In this document: positions 35,945 through 44,307 of the stretch, one piece after another
How the letters are laid out: every line of letters begins with the position of its first letter
Position numbering within the stretch: the stretch's first letter is position 1
Assembly: GCA_934561055.1 (NCBI GenBank)
Contig: CAKTFN010000001.1
Coordinates: forward strand, 186,001 to 250,000
Length of the DNA stretch: 64,000 bases
From: an uncultured Eubacteriales bacterium
GTDB lineage: Bacteria > Bacillota > Clostridia > Oscillospirales > Acutalibacteraceae
Direction: 5' to 3'
Made by a program: the position numbers and the translations under genes
The notes under the pieces: model-generated
Database searches by the model: none
What the model was told of the DNA's origin: nothing
What the model saw: only the letters and a program-made list of their open reading frames with translations

Positions 35945-36526
35945 TTATCTCTTATAGAGAATTTTATCAACAAGGCCGTAGTTAAGCGCTTCTTCTGCGG
36001 TCATGAAATTGTCGCGTTCCGTGTCATGAGCGATAACATCAAGCGGTTTGCCGGTATTTTCGGCAAGAATTTTGTTGAGCCTTTCTTTGGTTCTGAGAAT
36101 GTTGTCGGCAACAATTTTAATGTCTGTTGCCTGACCTTTTGCTCCGCCCGAGGGCTGATGAATCATAATTTCACTGTTCGGAAGAGCAAAACGTTTTCCC
36201 TTTGCGCCCGAAGAAAGAAGGAACGCACCCATGCTTGCGGCGAGACCCATGCAGATTGTTGAAACATCGCATTTGATATACTGCATTGTGTCATAAATTG
36301 CAAGGCCTGCGGTTACAACTCCGCCCGGGCTGTTGATGTAAAAGCTGATATCTTTTTCGGAATCCTGGCTTTCAAGGAAAAGAAGCTGAGCAACAACCAA
36401 ACTTGCCGTTGCGTCATTAACTTCATCCGAAAGAACGATAATTCTGTCGTTGAGAAGTCTCGAATAAATATCATACTGCCGCTCACCGCGGTTAGTCTGT
36501 TCAATTACATATGGTACAAGTGCCAT
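35945..36526 (-). CDS. clpP: ATP-dependent Clp protease proteolytic subunit ClpP
   Basis: Barrel-forming serine protease of 193 aa with an intact triad at Ser98 (AASMGAF), His123 (MIHQPSGG) and Asp172, the same numbering as well-studied ClpP. The ATG at 36526 has AGGAGG 8 nt upstream. It sits between tig and clpX, the classical order. Confidence 0.97.
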   Translation of the reverse strand: MALVPYVIEQTNRGERQYDIYSRLLNDRIIVLSDEVNDATASLVVAQLLFLESQDSEKDISFYINSPGGVVTAGLAIYDTMQYIKCDVSTICMGLAASMGAFLLSSGAKGKRFALPNSEIMIHQPSGGAKGQATDIKIVADNILRTKERLNKILAENTGKPLDVIAHDTERDNFMTAEEALNYGLVDKILYKR

Positions 36527-36681
36527 AAATTACGCCTCCTGACATAATAAATATAAATATATTCCGGCAGCCGACATCCCAAAATCGTGGGATATCGACC
36601 GCACAACCGATGCGAAAAATTCCAACATCGGCAATCTGTTATATTGTTGGAAAACAAGAGGAGTGTTAATCAAAAATCGGA
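36527..36681 (-). other. tig-clpP intergenic region with inverted repeats
   Basis: This 155-nt gap holds an inverted repeat ATCCCA/TGGGAT near 36577-36594 and another CCAACA/TGTTGG near 36622-36653. They could be a weak terminator or a leader structure of clpP. No consensus CtsR heptad repeat (GGTCAAA direct repeat) was recognised by eye. No confident promoter was assigned. Confidence 0.35.
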
Positions 36682-38025
36682 TTATTCGGCGTCAGTCTTA
36701 TCTTCTGCCTTATCCTCTGCTTTTTCCTTGGTTGCTCTGGGTTTTCTTGCGGTTGTGACTTTTGCGTTTGCTCTGACAAAATCAATCGCCTTATCAATTG
36801 CCATATCCTTCTTGAGACCGTCGACCGGAATAATCTTTTTGATCTGTTCAAGTTCCATCTGATACTGAGAAGCGAACTTTTCATATTCCTTTTCAAGGTC
36901 TTCGTCGGAAACTTCGATGTTTTCAAGTTCAACAATCTTTTCAAGGGCAAGACGAATCTTAACCTGCTTTTCTGCGTCCGGCTTTGCCTGCTCTCTGTAC
37001 TGTTCAACGGTCATGCCCATATACTTGAGATAGGTTTCAAAATTAAGGCCCTGTGAGGAAAGTCTATAGTCGATGTCCTTAATCTGATTGTCAAGTTCGT
37101 TTTCAACCATAACTTCCGGAATTTCGGCAACAACGTTTTCGGCAAGCTTATCGAAAAGCTGAGATCTGATTTCTCTTTCGTTTTCGTCTTCCTTCTGCTT
37201 TTTGATTTCGTCTGCAAGGCTCTTTCTGAGTGCTTCAACGTTATCGCAGTCTGCGGCGTCCTGAGCAAACTCATCGTCAACTTCGGGAAGTTCCTTAACT
37301 TTGATTTCGTGAAGCTTGATTTTGAAAACTGCGTCCTTGTCGGCAAGTTCCGGAGTGTATTCCGTCGGGAACTTAACGTTTACGTCGAATTCATCGCCGC
37401 TCTTGTGGCCGATAATCTGCTCTTCAAAGCCGGGGATAAACGAGCCTGAACCGATCGTAAGCTCATATTCTTCGGCCTTTCCGCCGTCAAACGCAACTCC
37501 GTCAACAAAGCCTTCAAAGTCGATAACGGTGATGTCGCCGTCCTGAACTTCTCTGTCTTCAACGGAAACGATTCTTGCGTTTCTTTCAACGAGTTCGTTG
37601 ATTTTTCCGTCAATTTCCTCATCGGTTGCTTCAACCTTTTTCTTTGTTGCCTTGAGTTCTTTGTATGCCTTAAGTTCAACTTCGGGCTTTACAAAAACTT
37701 CAACCGAAAGAAGAACACCTTCTTCGCCGATTGACTTGATGTCTGCGGTTTTTGTTCCGACAACTTCAAGGCCGGCTTCCTTAATTGCGCCTTCAACGGC
37801 TTCGGGATAGCAGATATCAAGAGCTTCTTCATAAAGGAAGCCTTTGCCGTAGAAATTTTCGGCCATTTTTCTTGTTACTTTTCCCTTGCGGAAGCCGGGA
37901 AGCGAAATGCGGTTTTTCTGCTTTGAAAAAGCCTTAACCTGAGCCGCTTCAAAAGTTTCGGCGCTGATTTCAACTTCAAGTGTGTAAAGATTGGTTTCCG
38001 TTTTGGTTGATGATTTTAAACTCAT
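36682..38025 (-). CDS. tig: Trigger factor (ribosome-bound chaperone)
   Basis: Ribosome-associated chaperone and prolyl isomerase; 447 aa. The N-terminal ribosome-binding domain has the signature region LPGFRKGKVTRKMAE (usual GFRxGKxP), the FKBP domain (about 155-240) includes VIDFEGFVDGVAFDGGKAEE, and a long helical C-terminal domain ends in a Lys/Ala/Glu-rich tail. First gene of the tig-clpP-clpX unit. Confidence 0.96.
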   Translation of the reverse strand: MSLKSSTKTETNLYTLEVEISAETFEAAQVKAFSKQKNRISLPGFRKGKVTRKMAENFYGKGFLYEEALDICYPEAVEGAIKEAGLEVVGTKTADIKSIGEEGVLLSVEVFVKPEVELKAYKELKATKKKVEATDEEIDGKINELVERNARIVSVEDREVQDGDITVIDFEGFVDGVAFDGGKAEEYELTIGSGSFIPGFEEQIIGHKSGDEFDVNVKFPTEYTPELADKDAVFKIKLHEIKVKELPEVDDEFAQDAADCDNVEALRKSLADEIKKQKEDENEREIRSQLFDKLAENVVAEIPEVMVENELDNQIKDIDYRLSSQGLNFETYLKYMGMTVEQYREQAKPDAEKQVKIRLALEKIVELENIEVSDEDLEKEYEKFASQYQMELEQIKKIIPVDGLKKDMAIDKAIDFVRANAKVTTARKPRATKEKAEDKAEDKTDAE

Positions 38026-38123
38026 TTTTATACTCCTTCTTCAACGGGTAAAGCGCTTAATGTAACCGCAGAACCCAACCGTGCGATTACTCATAGATAC
38101 CCATTATGCATTTTAACCGTAAC

Positions 38124-38129
38124 ATTATA
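38124..38129 (-). promoter_or_regulatory. Probable -10 box for tig
   Basis: A consensus TATAAT preceded by TGA lies on the minus strand 95 nt before tig. The -35 position (TAGAAT near 38147-38152) is weak, so this is a tentative assignment. Confidence 0.4.
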
Positions 38130-38178
38130 TCAGCATTTGTTAAAAAATTCTATAGATTTTTTGAAATTTCCTGATATT

Positions 38179-38871
38179 TTAAAAATTTTCAATCAATTTC
38201 GGGCAAAATTTCAAGAAATCAGCAGAAACAAGGTCAAATTTTATTCCGTCAAGCGTATCTGTAAATGCATTATAGACAGATGCACCGTGCAAATGTCCGT
38301 AATAACAGCGTTCGATTTTCTCTTCTTTAAGGACATTCATCATCTCTTCACACTGCTGAAGATTGGTAACCGGGGGATAATGAAGAAAAGCAATGATGTT
38401 TCCGCCGAGTTTTTTTCCTTCCTCAATCGACAAACGAAGTCGCCCCGCTTCTCTCAAAAGAACCTTTTTATCGGCTTCACCTTCGGCATCAAAAAACCAG
38501 CCTCGGCTTCCGCAAATTGTCGTATTGCCGAAGCGATACGCATTGTTAAAAAGAAAAGAAATGCTGTCAAGCGATTTTTCCGAAAGGAAGTTATCCATTT
38601 TTCGCTTTGTGTTCCACCAATAATCATGATTGCCCTTCATGATTATTTTTCTTCCGGGTAACGAATGAAGAAATCTCAGGTCGGCCTCTGCCGCTTCAAG
38701 GCTCATTGCCCATGAAATATCGCCGGGAATAACTACAACGTCTTCTTCCTCAACAACTTTTTTCCAATTGTTTTCAAGGCGCGACACATAATCGTCCCAA
38801 CCTTTGAAAATATCCATCGGCTTATCGGCTCCGAGAGACAGATGAGTGTCTCCGATTGCAAAGATATTCAT
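38179..38871 (-). CDS. Metallophosphoesterase (calcineurin-like)
   Basis: A 230-aa cytosolic phosphoesterase. The dimetal motifs are FAIGDTHLS, VVIPGDISWA, MKGNHDYWW and the C-terminal CYYGHLHG. The ATG at 38871 is preferred over GTG at 38877 because GGAGG ends 6 nt before it. It follows thrC but a terminator hairpin lies between them. Substrate unknown. Confidence 0.93.
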   Translation of the reverse strand: MNIFAIGDTHLSLGADKPMDIFKGWDDYVSRLENNWKKVVEEEDVVVIPGDISWAMSLEAAEADLRFLHSLPGRKIIMKGNHDYWWNTKRKMDNFLSEKSLDSISFLFNNAYRFGNTTICGSRGWFFDAEGEADKKVLLREAGRLRLSIEEGKKLGGNIIAFLHYPPVTNLQQCEEMMNVLKEEKIERCYYGHLHGASVYNAFTDTLDGIKFDLVSADFLKFCPKLIENF

Positions 38872-38892
38872 TCTCACCCTCCTTTACAAACC

Positions 38893-38915
38893 AAAAGAAG
38901 CCCGGAAAGGACTTC
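38893..38915 (-). terminator. Probable terminator after thrC
   Basis: Minus-strand stem GAAGTCC/GGGCTTC (38909-38915 with 38897-38903, one G-U pair, 5-nt loop) is followed by TTTT. The short U-tract suggests partial termination before the phosphoesterase gene. Confidence 0.55.
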
Positions 38916-38934
38916 CTTTGAATCAGCCCGAAAA

Positions 38935-40428
38935 TCAAATTCCGAGCATCTTATAAACAGCCTTTGCCATATCCTCTTTTTCACAGCACTCCGTAAATCT
39001 CGGTGATTTGCCTTTGAGCGATGAAAGTTGTGGCGGACATTCAACTTTGCTTTCTTTAATAAGAAGTTCCACCTGTTCAAACTCATCGGCATTGATATTG
39101 TTTCCGCCGTCAATTGCTTTGAGAACGGAAGCCGAGAATTTATACGGGTTTGCGGTCGAAGCAATAACCGTTTGCGTTTTATCACCGGTCTTTTTGACGT
39201 AATCGTTGTAAACTTTGACCGCAACTGCGGTGTGAGTATCAAGAAGATAACCGTTTTTGAACGTTTCGGCAATGGTTTCGTTTGTTTCGTCATCATTGCA
39301 GCAGCCTGCGTCAAAAAGCTCAAAAATCAGCTTTTTCACTTCTTCGGTTACTTCATATTCTCCGTCCTTTGAAAGTGACTCCATCCACTCTCTGACAAGC
39401 TCGTCGTTTTCGCCGCAAAGATGGAAAAGAAGACGTTCAAGGTTCGATGAAATAAGAATATCCATCGACGGAGATTCGGTTGTGAAAAACTTTCTGTTTT
39501 TGTCATATTTTCCGCTTTCAAAGAAATCGGTGAGAACATTGTTCGAGTTTGAAGCGCAGATAAGCTTCTTAACGGGGATACCCATTCTTTTTGCATAATA
39601 AGCGGCAAGAATATTTCCGAAGTTTCCGGTCGGAACAACAACGTTGATTTCATCACCGTTTTTAATGCTTCCGTTTTCGATAAGATCACAATAAGCGCTG
39701 ATATAATAGACAATCTGCGGAACAAGTCTGCCCCAGTTGATTGAGTTTGCGGAAGAGAACATCATGTTGTTTTCCGCAAGTTTTTTTGCAACGCACGGAT
39801 CGGTAAAAATCTTTTTCACTCCGCTTTGCGCATCGTCAAAGTTTCCGTTGATTGCACAGACGCCGACGTTTGCACCCTCCTGAGTGGTCATCTGAAGTTT
39901 TTGCATAGGGCTGACTCCGTCGTTCGGATAAAAGACCATGATTTTGGTTTTGTCAACGTCTTTAAATCCTTCAAGAGCAGCTTTTCCGGTGTCACCGGAA
40001 GTCGCGACAAGAATTACAATAGTCTTGTCGGCAACAGTCTTTTTGGCGGCAACGGTAAGAAGATAAGGAAGAAGCTGAAGAGCCATATCTTTAAATGCAC
40101 AGGTAGGGCCTCTCCAAAGCTCAAGGATATTTTCGCCCGGAGCAATCGTTTTGATCGGAGCAACCTTTTCACTGCTGAATTTTCCTTTTGCATATGCACC
40201 GTTTACACAATAGCTGATTTCTTCTTCGCTGTAATCTGTAAGGAAAAGCGAAAGAACCTTTTCACATCTTGTAATATAATCCTTGCCGACGAGCGATTCA
40301 ATGAATTCGGAAGAAATTTTCGGAAGTTCGGTCGGAACAAAAAGTCCGCCGTCTTTTGAAATGCCTCTTGCAATCGCTTCGGCCGAGGTAACTTTAACGC
40401 TCTTGTCTCTTGTGCTTGTATAAAGCAT
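38935..40428 (-). CDS. thrC: Threonine synthase
   Basis: PLP enzyme converting O-phosphohomoserine to threonine; 497 aa, the long form. The PLP lysine is Lys113 in PTCAFKDMALQLLP, and the phosphate-binding loop is VATSGDTGKAA. The ATG at 40428 (MLYTSTRD) is chosen since GGAGGG lies 6 nt before it while the ATG at 40434 is adjacent to that site. A promoter lies within the end of the upstream gene. No T-box or other leader fits in the short gap. Confidence 0.96.
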   Translation of the reverse strand: MLYTSTRDKSVKVTSAEAIARGISKDGGLFVPTELPKISSEFIESLVGKDYITRCEKVLSLFLTDYSEEEISYCVNGAYAKGKFSSEKVAPIKTIAPGENILELWRGPTCAFKDMALQLLPYLLTVAAKKTVADKTIVILVATSGDTGKAALEGFKDVDKTKIMVFYPNDGVSPMQKLQMTTQEGANVGVCAINGNFDDAQSGVKKIFTDPCVAKKLAENNMMFSSANSINWGRLVPQIVYYISAYCDLIENGSIKNGDEINVVVPTGNFGNILAAYYAKRMGIPVKKLICASNSNNVLTDFFESGKYDKNRKFFTTESPSMDILISSNLERLLFHLCGENDELVREWMESLSKDGEYEVTEEVKKLIFELFDAGCCNDDETNETIAETFKNGYLLDTHTAVAVKVYNDYVKKTGDKTQTVIASTANPYKFSASVLKAIDGGNNINADEFEQVELLIKESKVECPPQLSSLKGKSPRFTECCEKEDMAKAVYKMLGI

Positions 40429-40458
40429 AAACATCCCTCCTGTTAGATATATGGCATT

Positions 40459-40487
40459 ATGATATCACACTTTTTCAATCGTGTAAA
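40459..40487 (-). promoter_or_regulatory. Probable promoter of thrC
   Basis: Minus-strand TTTACA (40482-40487) and TATCAT (40459-40464) are 17 nt apart. The -35 is inside the last codons of the dipeptidase gene. Confidence 0.55.
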
Positions 40488-41335
40488 ACATTATTGAAAA
40501 ATTTTTTGCAGTTTTTATAAAAAATCTTTTCAAGAAGCGATTCATCGAAGCCCTTTGATTCCAGAAATGAACGTAAGTCGGAAACTTTCTCAATTGAATC
40601 AAGTTTTTCATCCATTTTTGCTCCGTCAAAATCACTTCCAAAGCCCAAAAGGTCTTCTCCCCCGAGCTCGAGTGCGTGATATATATGCTCATAAACCAAT
40701 TCAAAAACATCACCTTCGCCTAAAAAGCGAGGGAAATAGCAAAGCCCGAGAAAGCCTCCGCTTTCAAAAAGAGCCTTCATCTGTTCGTCGTCAAGATTCC
40801 TTTCGTGATTGCAAAGGGTTTTGCAGTTGCTGTGCGTTGCGATTATCGGTTCTTTTGAAAGATTCAAACAATCAAAAAATCCGTTCCTGTTAATATGAGA
40901 AACATCGCAAAGAATTTTGCACTCATTCATAACCGAAACCGCTTCCTTTCCGAACGCGGTCAGACCGCCTTCGTCGGGAAAAGAAGCACCGAAACCGAGT
41001 GCATTTTTTCCGTTCCAAGTCAGCGTTACCGCCTTTACTCCACGCTCCTTCCAAGTGAAAACGTTCTCAAGCCGGTTTCCGAATGCGGCGGCGTTTTCAA
41101 CGGTAAGCAGCGGCGTAAAAACGTTTCCTTTGCAGTTTAAAATATGTTCTTTAAAATAACCGTAATATTTATCGGCTTTTTCGGCTGCCTTTTGAGGCTC
41201 AAGACCGTCCGAAAGCCAGATTGCAAAACACTGGGTGTAATTTTCAAAAACAGAGGTTTTGCTTAAATCAACGGCCGTTTTCTTTCCTTCTTCCGAAGCG
41301 ACAATTGTGTCGCAATGCAGGTCAAAATAATTCAT
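40475..41335 (-). CDS. Membrane dipeptidase (renal dipeptidase family, M19)
   Basis: Zinc dipeptidase family of 286 aa that can hydrolyse L- or D-containing dipeptides. Metal residues are in FDLHCDT near the start, a bridging Glu region TLLTVENAAAF, and ATHSNCKTLC and GSDFDGA near the end. The ATG at 41335 has GGAGG 5 nt upstream and lies inside the end of yraN (14-nt overlap). Confidence 0.93.
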   Translation of the reverse strand: MNYFDLHCDTIVASEEGKKTAVDLSKTSVFENYTQCFAIWLSDGLEPQKAAEKADKYYGYFKEHILNCKGNVFTPLLTVENAAAFGNRLENVFTWKERGVKAVTLTWNGKNALGFGASFPDEGGLTAFGKEAVSVMNECKILCDVSHINRNGFFDCLNLSKEPIIATHSNCKTLCNHERNLDDEQMKALFESGGFLGLCYFPRFLGEGDVFELVYEHIYHALELGGEDLLGFGSDFDGAKMDEKLDSIEKVSDLRSFLESKGFDESLLEKIFYKNCKKFFNNVLHD

Positions 41336-41708
41336 AATCTCCTCCGAGAGCCGAAAGATCAAATACGTTTTCAAGATGGTTAAAATTAATTATTCCGGAC
41401 TCGCTGTGCCAAACCTCAAAAACATCGAACTGCGGCGGCTTTTGCGCCCGGTTTTCCTGAAGATAAAGCATAGCCGTAAAAATAATCTTCTTTTGTTTTC
41501 GGATATCCACCGCATCACGGGGCATGGACGTGCTTTTTTTATTTCGTGCCTTCACTTCAACAAAAGCGAGGCGTGAATCGTTTTCGGCAATGATGTCGAT
41601 TTCGCCGTAACGCGAATGATAATTTCTTGCGAGTATTCTATAGCCTTTTTTTGAAAGAACATTGCAGGCAAAATCCTCTCCTGCCCTGCCCTTTTGCGCC
41701 TTATCCAT
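41322..41708 (-). CDS. YraN family protein (UPF0102, nuclease fold)
   Basis: A 128-aa protein of the UPF0102/YraN family with a Holliday-junction-resolvase-like nuclease core: GEDFACNVL, YGEIDIIAE and LAFVEVKAR give the Glu, Asp and ExK active-site set. The start is the ATG at 41708, overlapping the rnhB stop; a GTG at 41717 is an alternative. The rnhB-yraN pair is widespread. Confidence 0.92.
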   Translation of the reverse strand: MDKAQKGRAGEDFACNVLSKKGYRILARNYHSRYGEIDIIAENDSRLAFVEVKARNKKSTSMPRDAVDIRKQKKIIFTAMLYLQENRAQKPPQFDVFEVWHSESGIINFNHLENVFDLSALGGDYELF

Positions 41709-42309
41709 TGCTTTCACCGAAAAGCTTTTTCAAAAATGTTCTTCTGTGTTCGTCGCATATTCCGAACTCGCTGATTTTTTCATAATGAAGCTTTGTTCCG
41801 TAGCCTTTATGTTTTGCAAAACAGAATTCCGGATACTTTTCGTCAAGTTCCTTCATATATCTGTCCCTTGTGACTTTTGCAAGAATTGATGCGGCGGCAA
41901 TTGAAATGCATTTTGAATCTCCCTTGACAATTGTTACCTCATCAATGTCAAGACCGGGTTTTTGATTTCCGTCAATGAGAGCAAGATCCGTCATCTCTTT
42001 AAGGGTACCTACTGCCCTTCTCATCGCAAGAAAAGTTGCCTGAAGAATATTAATTGCATCAATTTCCTTCGCCGTCGCCATCGCAACCGAATACGCAACA
42101 GCTTTTTCTTTTATTATTTCAAAAAGAGCTTCCCGCTTTTTTTCGCTGAGTTTTTTTGAATCATTGATTCCTTCAATTTCGCAATCAATCGGGAGAATTA
42201 CGGCGGCGGCGCAAACCGGTCCGCAAAGCGGTCCTCGGCCGGCCTCATCAATTCCGCAAATCATTTTATACCCTTTTTCATAATATTCCTTTTCAATTTC
42301 AAAATTCAT
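41701..42309 (-). CDS. rnhB: Ribonuclease HII
   Basis: Cleaves RNA in RNA-DNA hybrids and single ribonucleotides in DNA; 202 aa. The opening motif GIDEAGRGPLCGPV holds the first Asp-Glu pair, followed by LIDGN and the C-terminal SIAAASILAKVTRDRYM. The start at 42309 gives a short N-terminal leader; ATG for MICGIDEAG is a possible internal start. Confidence 0.96.
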   Translation of the reverse strand: MNFEIEKEYYEKGYKMICGIDEAGRGPLCGPVCAAAVILPIDCEIEGINDSKKLSEKKREALFEIIKEKAVAYSVAMATAKEIDAINILQATFLAMRRAVGTLKEMTDLALIDGNQKPGLDIDEVTIVKGDSKCISIAAASILAKVTRDRYMKELDEKYPEFCFAKHKGYGTKLHYEKISEFGICDEHRRTFLKKLFGESNG

Positions 42310-42330
42310 AAAACACTGTTCCTTTTTATT

Positions 42331-42357
42331 AAAAAAGCGGCAGGAAAAACCTGCCGC
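42331..42357 (-). terminator. Intrinsic terminator after the P-loop gene
   Basis: Perfect 8-bp GC-rich stem GCGGCAGG/CCTGCCGC (42350-42357 with 42337-42344), 5-nt loop, followed on the minus strand by TTTTTT. It separates the P-loop gene from rnhB. Confidence 0.92.
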
Positions 42358-42377
42358 AAATGTTTGCTTCGCGAAGA

Positions 42378-42794
42378 TTAAAGAACCTTGCAGAAATTAA
42401 AGATTGAAACCGGAAGTTCCTCTCTGTCTGCGGAGATTGTGAAAATAAATTTCTTGTCCTGAGCCTCTCCGAGTTCATAAACGCTTTCAAGGAACTTTGC
42501 GAGTTCATTGTAATCTCTTCCGCCGATTCTGAGCGTTGCGTCAACAAGAATATCAGTAATGTCATGGTTTCCGGCGCAAACGCCTGCAAGGAAGCCGTAG
42601 AAAGCCTGATAACCCTTTATTTCAAAATCATCGGTAGCAATGAGTCTTGCGCGATAATCAATGTCAAATGTCAACTTTGTTTCCTTCTCAACGCAAACGA
42701 CATTTCCTTTTGAGGTTTCGATAGCTTCGTTAAGGCAAGCGATAAGGTGCTTTGTTTTTCCGGAGCCTTTGTGTCCTAAAATAAGAGAAATCAT
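42378..42794 (-). CDS. Small P-loop NTPase-like protein, function unknown
   Basis: A 138-aa soluble protein with Walker A GHKGSGKT at residues 7-14 and a candidate Walker B strand DILVDAT at 81-87. The strand KKFIFTISADREELP at about 114-128 looks like the end of a RecA-like sheet. It is much smaller than an ABC, AAA+ or PilT ATPase and lacks their second-region motifs. A strong AGGAGG lies before the ATG at 42794. It has its own promoter and terminator, so it is a single-gene unit between pgi and rnhB. I do not recognise a functional family. Confidence 0.82.
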   Translation of the reverse strand: MISLILGHKGSGKTKHLIACLNEAIETSKGNVVCVEKETKLTFDIDYRARLIATDDFEIKGYQAFYGFLAGVCAGNHDITDILVDATLRIGGRDYNELAKFLESVYELGEAQDKKFIFTISADREELPVSIFNFCKVL

Positions 42795-42847
42795 AAAATA
42801 TCTCCTCCTTATATAATTTCCACTGTCTGTGGATTTTTTACGTCTTT

Positions 42848-42876
42848 ATTGTATCACATTGAAAGTCTTTCTTCAA
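42848..42876 (-). promoter_or_regulatory. Promoter of the small P-loop gene
   Basis: Minus-strand TTGAAG (42871-42876) and TACAAT (42848-42853) with 17-nt spacing, embedded in the last codons of pgi. A small hairpin TCCAC/GTGGA sits in the leader near 42819-42833. Confidence 0.65.
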
Positions 42877-44194
42877 GTCTTTCTTTCTCTTTTTCGTAAC
42901 CCGGTTTTCCGAGAAGGGCAAACATATTCTTTTTGTAGCTTTCAACACCCGGCTGATCAAACGGATTTATGCCGAGAACATAGCCGGAAATCGCACAGGC
43001 CTTTTCAAGAAAATAAATGAGATAGCCGAGATTTTCTTCATCCATTGCGTCAACATCAAGAACAATGTTGGGAACACCGCCGTCGTTATGAGCAAGAATA
43101 GTTCCTTCAAATGCTTTTTTGTTAACGAAAGCCATTGATTTGCCTGCAAGGAAGTTGAGTCCGTCAATGTTTCCGTCTTCGGCCTTGATAATGATCTCCC
43201 TCTGAGGCTTGTTAAAATTGACGACAGTCTCAAACATAATTCTTTCGCCCTGCTGAATATACTGGCCGAGTGAATGAAGGTCGGTTGAGAAAACGGCAGA
43301 AGTCGGGAAAAGGCCTTTACCCTCTTTTCCTTCGCTTTCACCGAAGAGCTGTTTGATCCATTCGTTCATCATTGTGAAACACGGTTCATATGAAACAAAC
43401 ATTTCGGTTGCCTTACCCTTGTTATAAAGCGCATTTCTGATTGCAACGTATTTATAGCAGTCATTTTCTTCAATTGAATCCGACATGAGTTCTTCTCTTG
43501 CTTTTGCCGCACCCGACATAAGTGCATCAATATCAATTCCTGCGGCGGCAATCGGAAGAAGGCCGACTGCGGTAAGAACGGAATATCTTCCTCCTACGTC
43601 ATCGGGAACGACAAAGGTTTCATAGCCTTCGCTGTCTGCAAGCGATTTGAGAGTACCCTTTGATTTATCGGTTGTTACATAAATTCTCTCGGCTGCGCCT
43701 TCTGCACCGTACTTGTTAATGAGCATCTCACGGAAGATTCTGAAAGCGATCGCCGGTTCGGTAGTTGTTCCCGACTTTGAAATGACGTTAACCGAAAAAT
43801 CTTTTCCGTCGCAGATTTCAACAAGTTCCGAAAGAGCTGTCGAGCTGATGCTGTTGCCCGAAAAATAGATTGCCGGTGTTCCTTTTCTGAGTGCATTGTA
43901 ATTCTGAGATTTGATGAACTCAACAACGGCTCTTGCGCCGAGGTATGAACCGCCGATTCCGATAACGATAAGAATATCACTGTTGGACGCAATCTTCTTT
44001 GCAGCAGCCTTTATTCTTGAAAACTCATCTTTGTCATAATCAACCGGAAGGTCAACCCAACCCGTGAAATCGCTTCCTGCGCCGGTTTTTTCATGAAGCA
44101 TTTTGTGAGCCGTTTTAATCTTTTCTGAATATGAATTAATGTCCGAATCCGTCAAAAAAGAGGAAACGTATTTTTCTGTTAATTTTACTGACAT
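42854..44194 (-). CDS. pgi: Glucose-6-phosphate isomerase
   Basis: Glycolytic isomerase of 446 aa, the shorter Firmicutes form. Substrate motifs include VIGIGGSYLGARAVVEF, ISKSGTTTEPA and GGRYSVLTAVG, and the C-terminal FDQPGVESYKKNMFALLGKPG. GGAGG precedes the ATG at 44194. It is driven by a near-perfect promoter in the gap after the second D,D-carboxypeptidase. Confidence 0.97.
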   Translation of the reverse strand: MSVKLTEKYVSSFLTDSDINSYSEKIKTAHKMLHEKTGAGSDFTGWVDLPVDYDKDEFSRIKAAAKKIASNSDILIVIGIGGSYLGARAVVEFIKSQNYNALRKGTPAIYFSGNSISSTALSELVEICDGKDFSVNVISKSGTTTEPAIAFRIFREMLINKYGAEGAAERIYVTTDKSKGTLKSLADSEGYETFVVPDDVGGRYSVLTAVGLLPIAAAGIDIDALMSGAAKAREELMSDSIEENDCYKYVAIRNALYNKGKATEMFVSYEPCFTMMNEWIKQLFGESEGKEGKGLFPTSAVFSTDLHSLGQYIQQGERIMFETVVNFNKPQREIIIKAEDGNIDGLNFLAGKSMAFVNKKAFEGTILAHNDGGVPNIVLDVDAMDEENLGYLIYFLEKACAISGYVLGINPFDQPGVESYKKNMFALLGKPGYEKEKERLEERLSM

Positions 44195-44235
44195 TTTTTG
44201 ATTCCTCCAGTGTCATTTGAAAAGTATTATTTTGT

Positions 44236-44264
44236 ATTGTAATACATTTGTTAATTTTTGTCAA
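44236..44264 (-). promoter_or_regulatory. Promoter of pgi
   Basis: Minus-strand TTGACA (44259-44264) and TACAAT (44236-44241) with 17-nt spacing, 42 nt before the pgi start. It is one of the strongest-looking promoters in the window. Confidence 0.85.
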
Positions 44265-44307
44265 CTTAAATTTATTATATTTGTCTTATGCCGCTTAATC
44301 ATACCGG

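Noticed and set aside
36527..36681. CtsR operator ahead of clpP
   Set aside because: No convincing GGTCAAA tandem heptad could be found by eye; the inverted repeats present do not match it.
40429..40474. Possible T-box or attenuator before thrC
   Set aside because: Only 46 nt separate thrC from the upstream gene; there is no room for a specifier stem and antiterminator.
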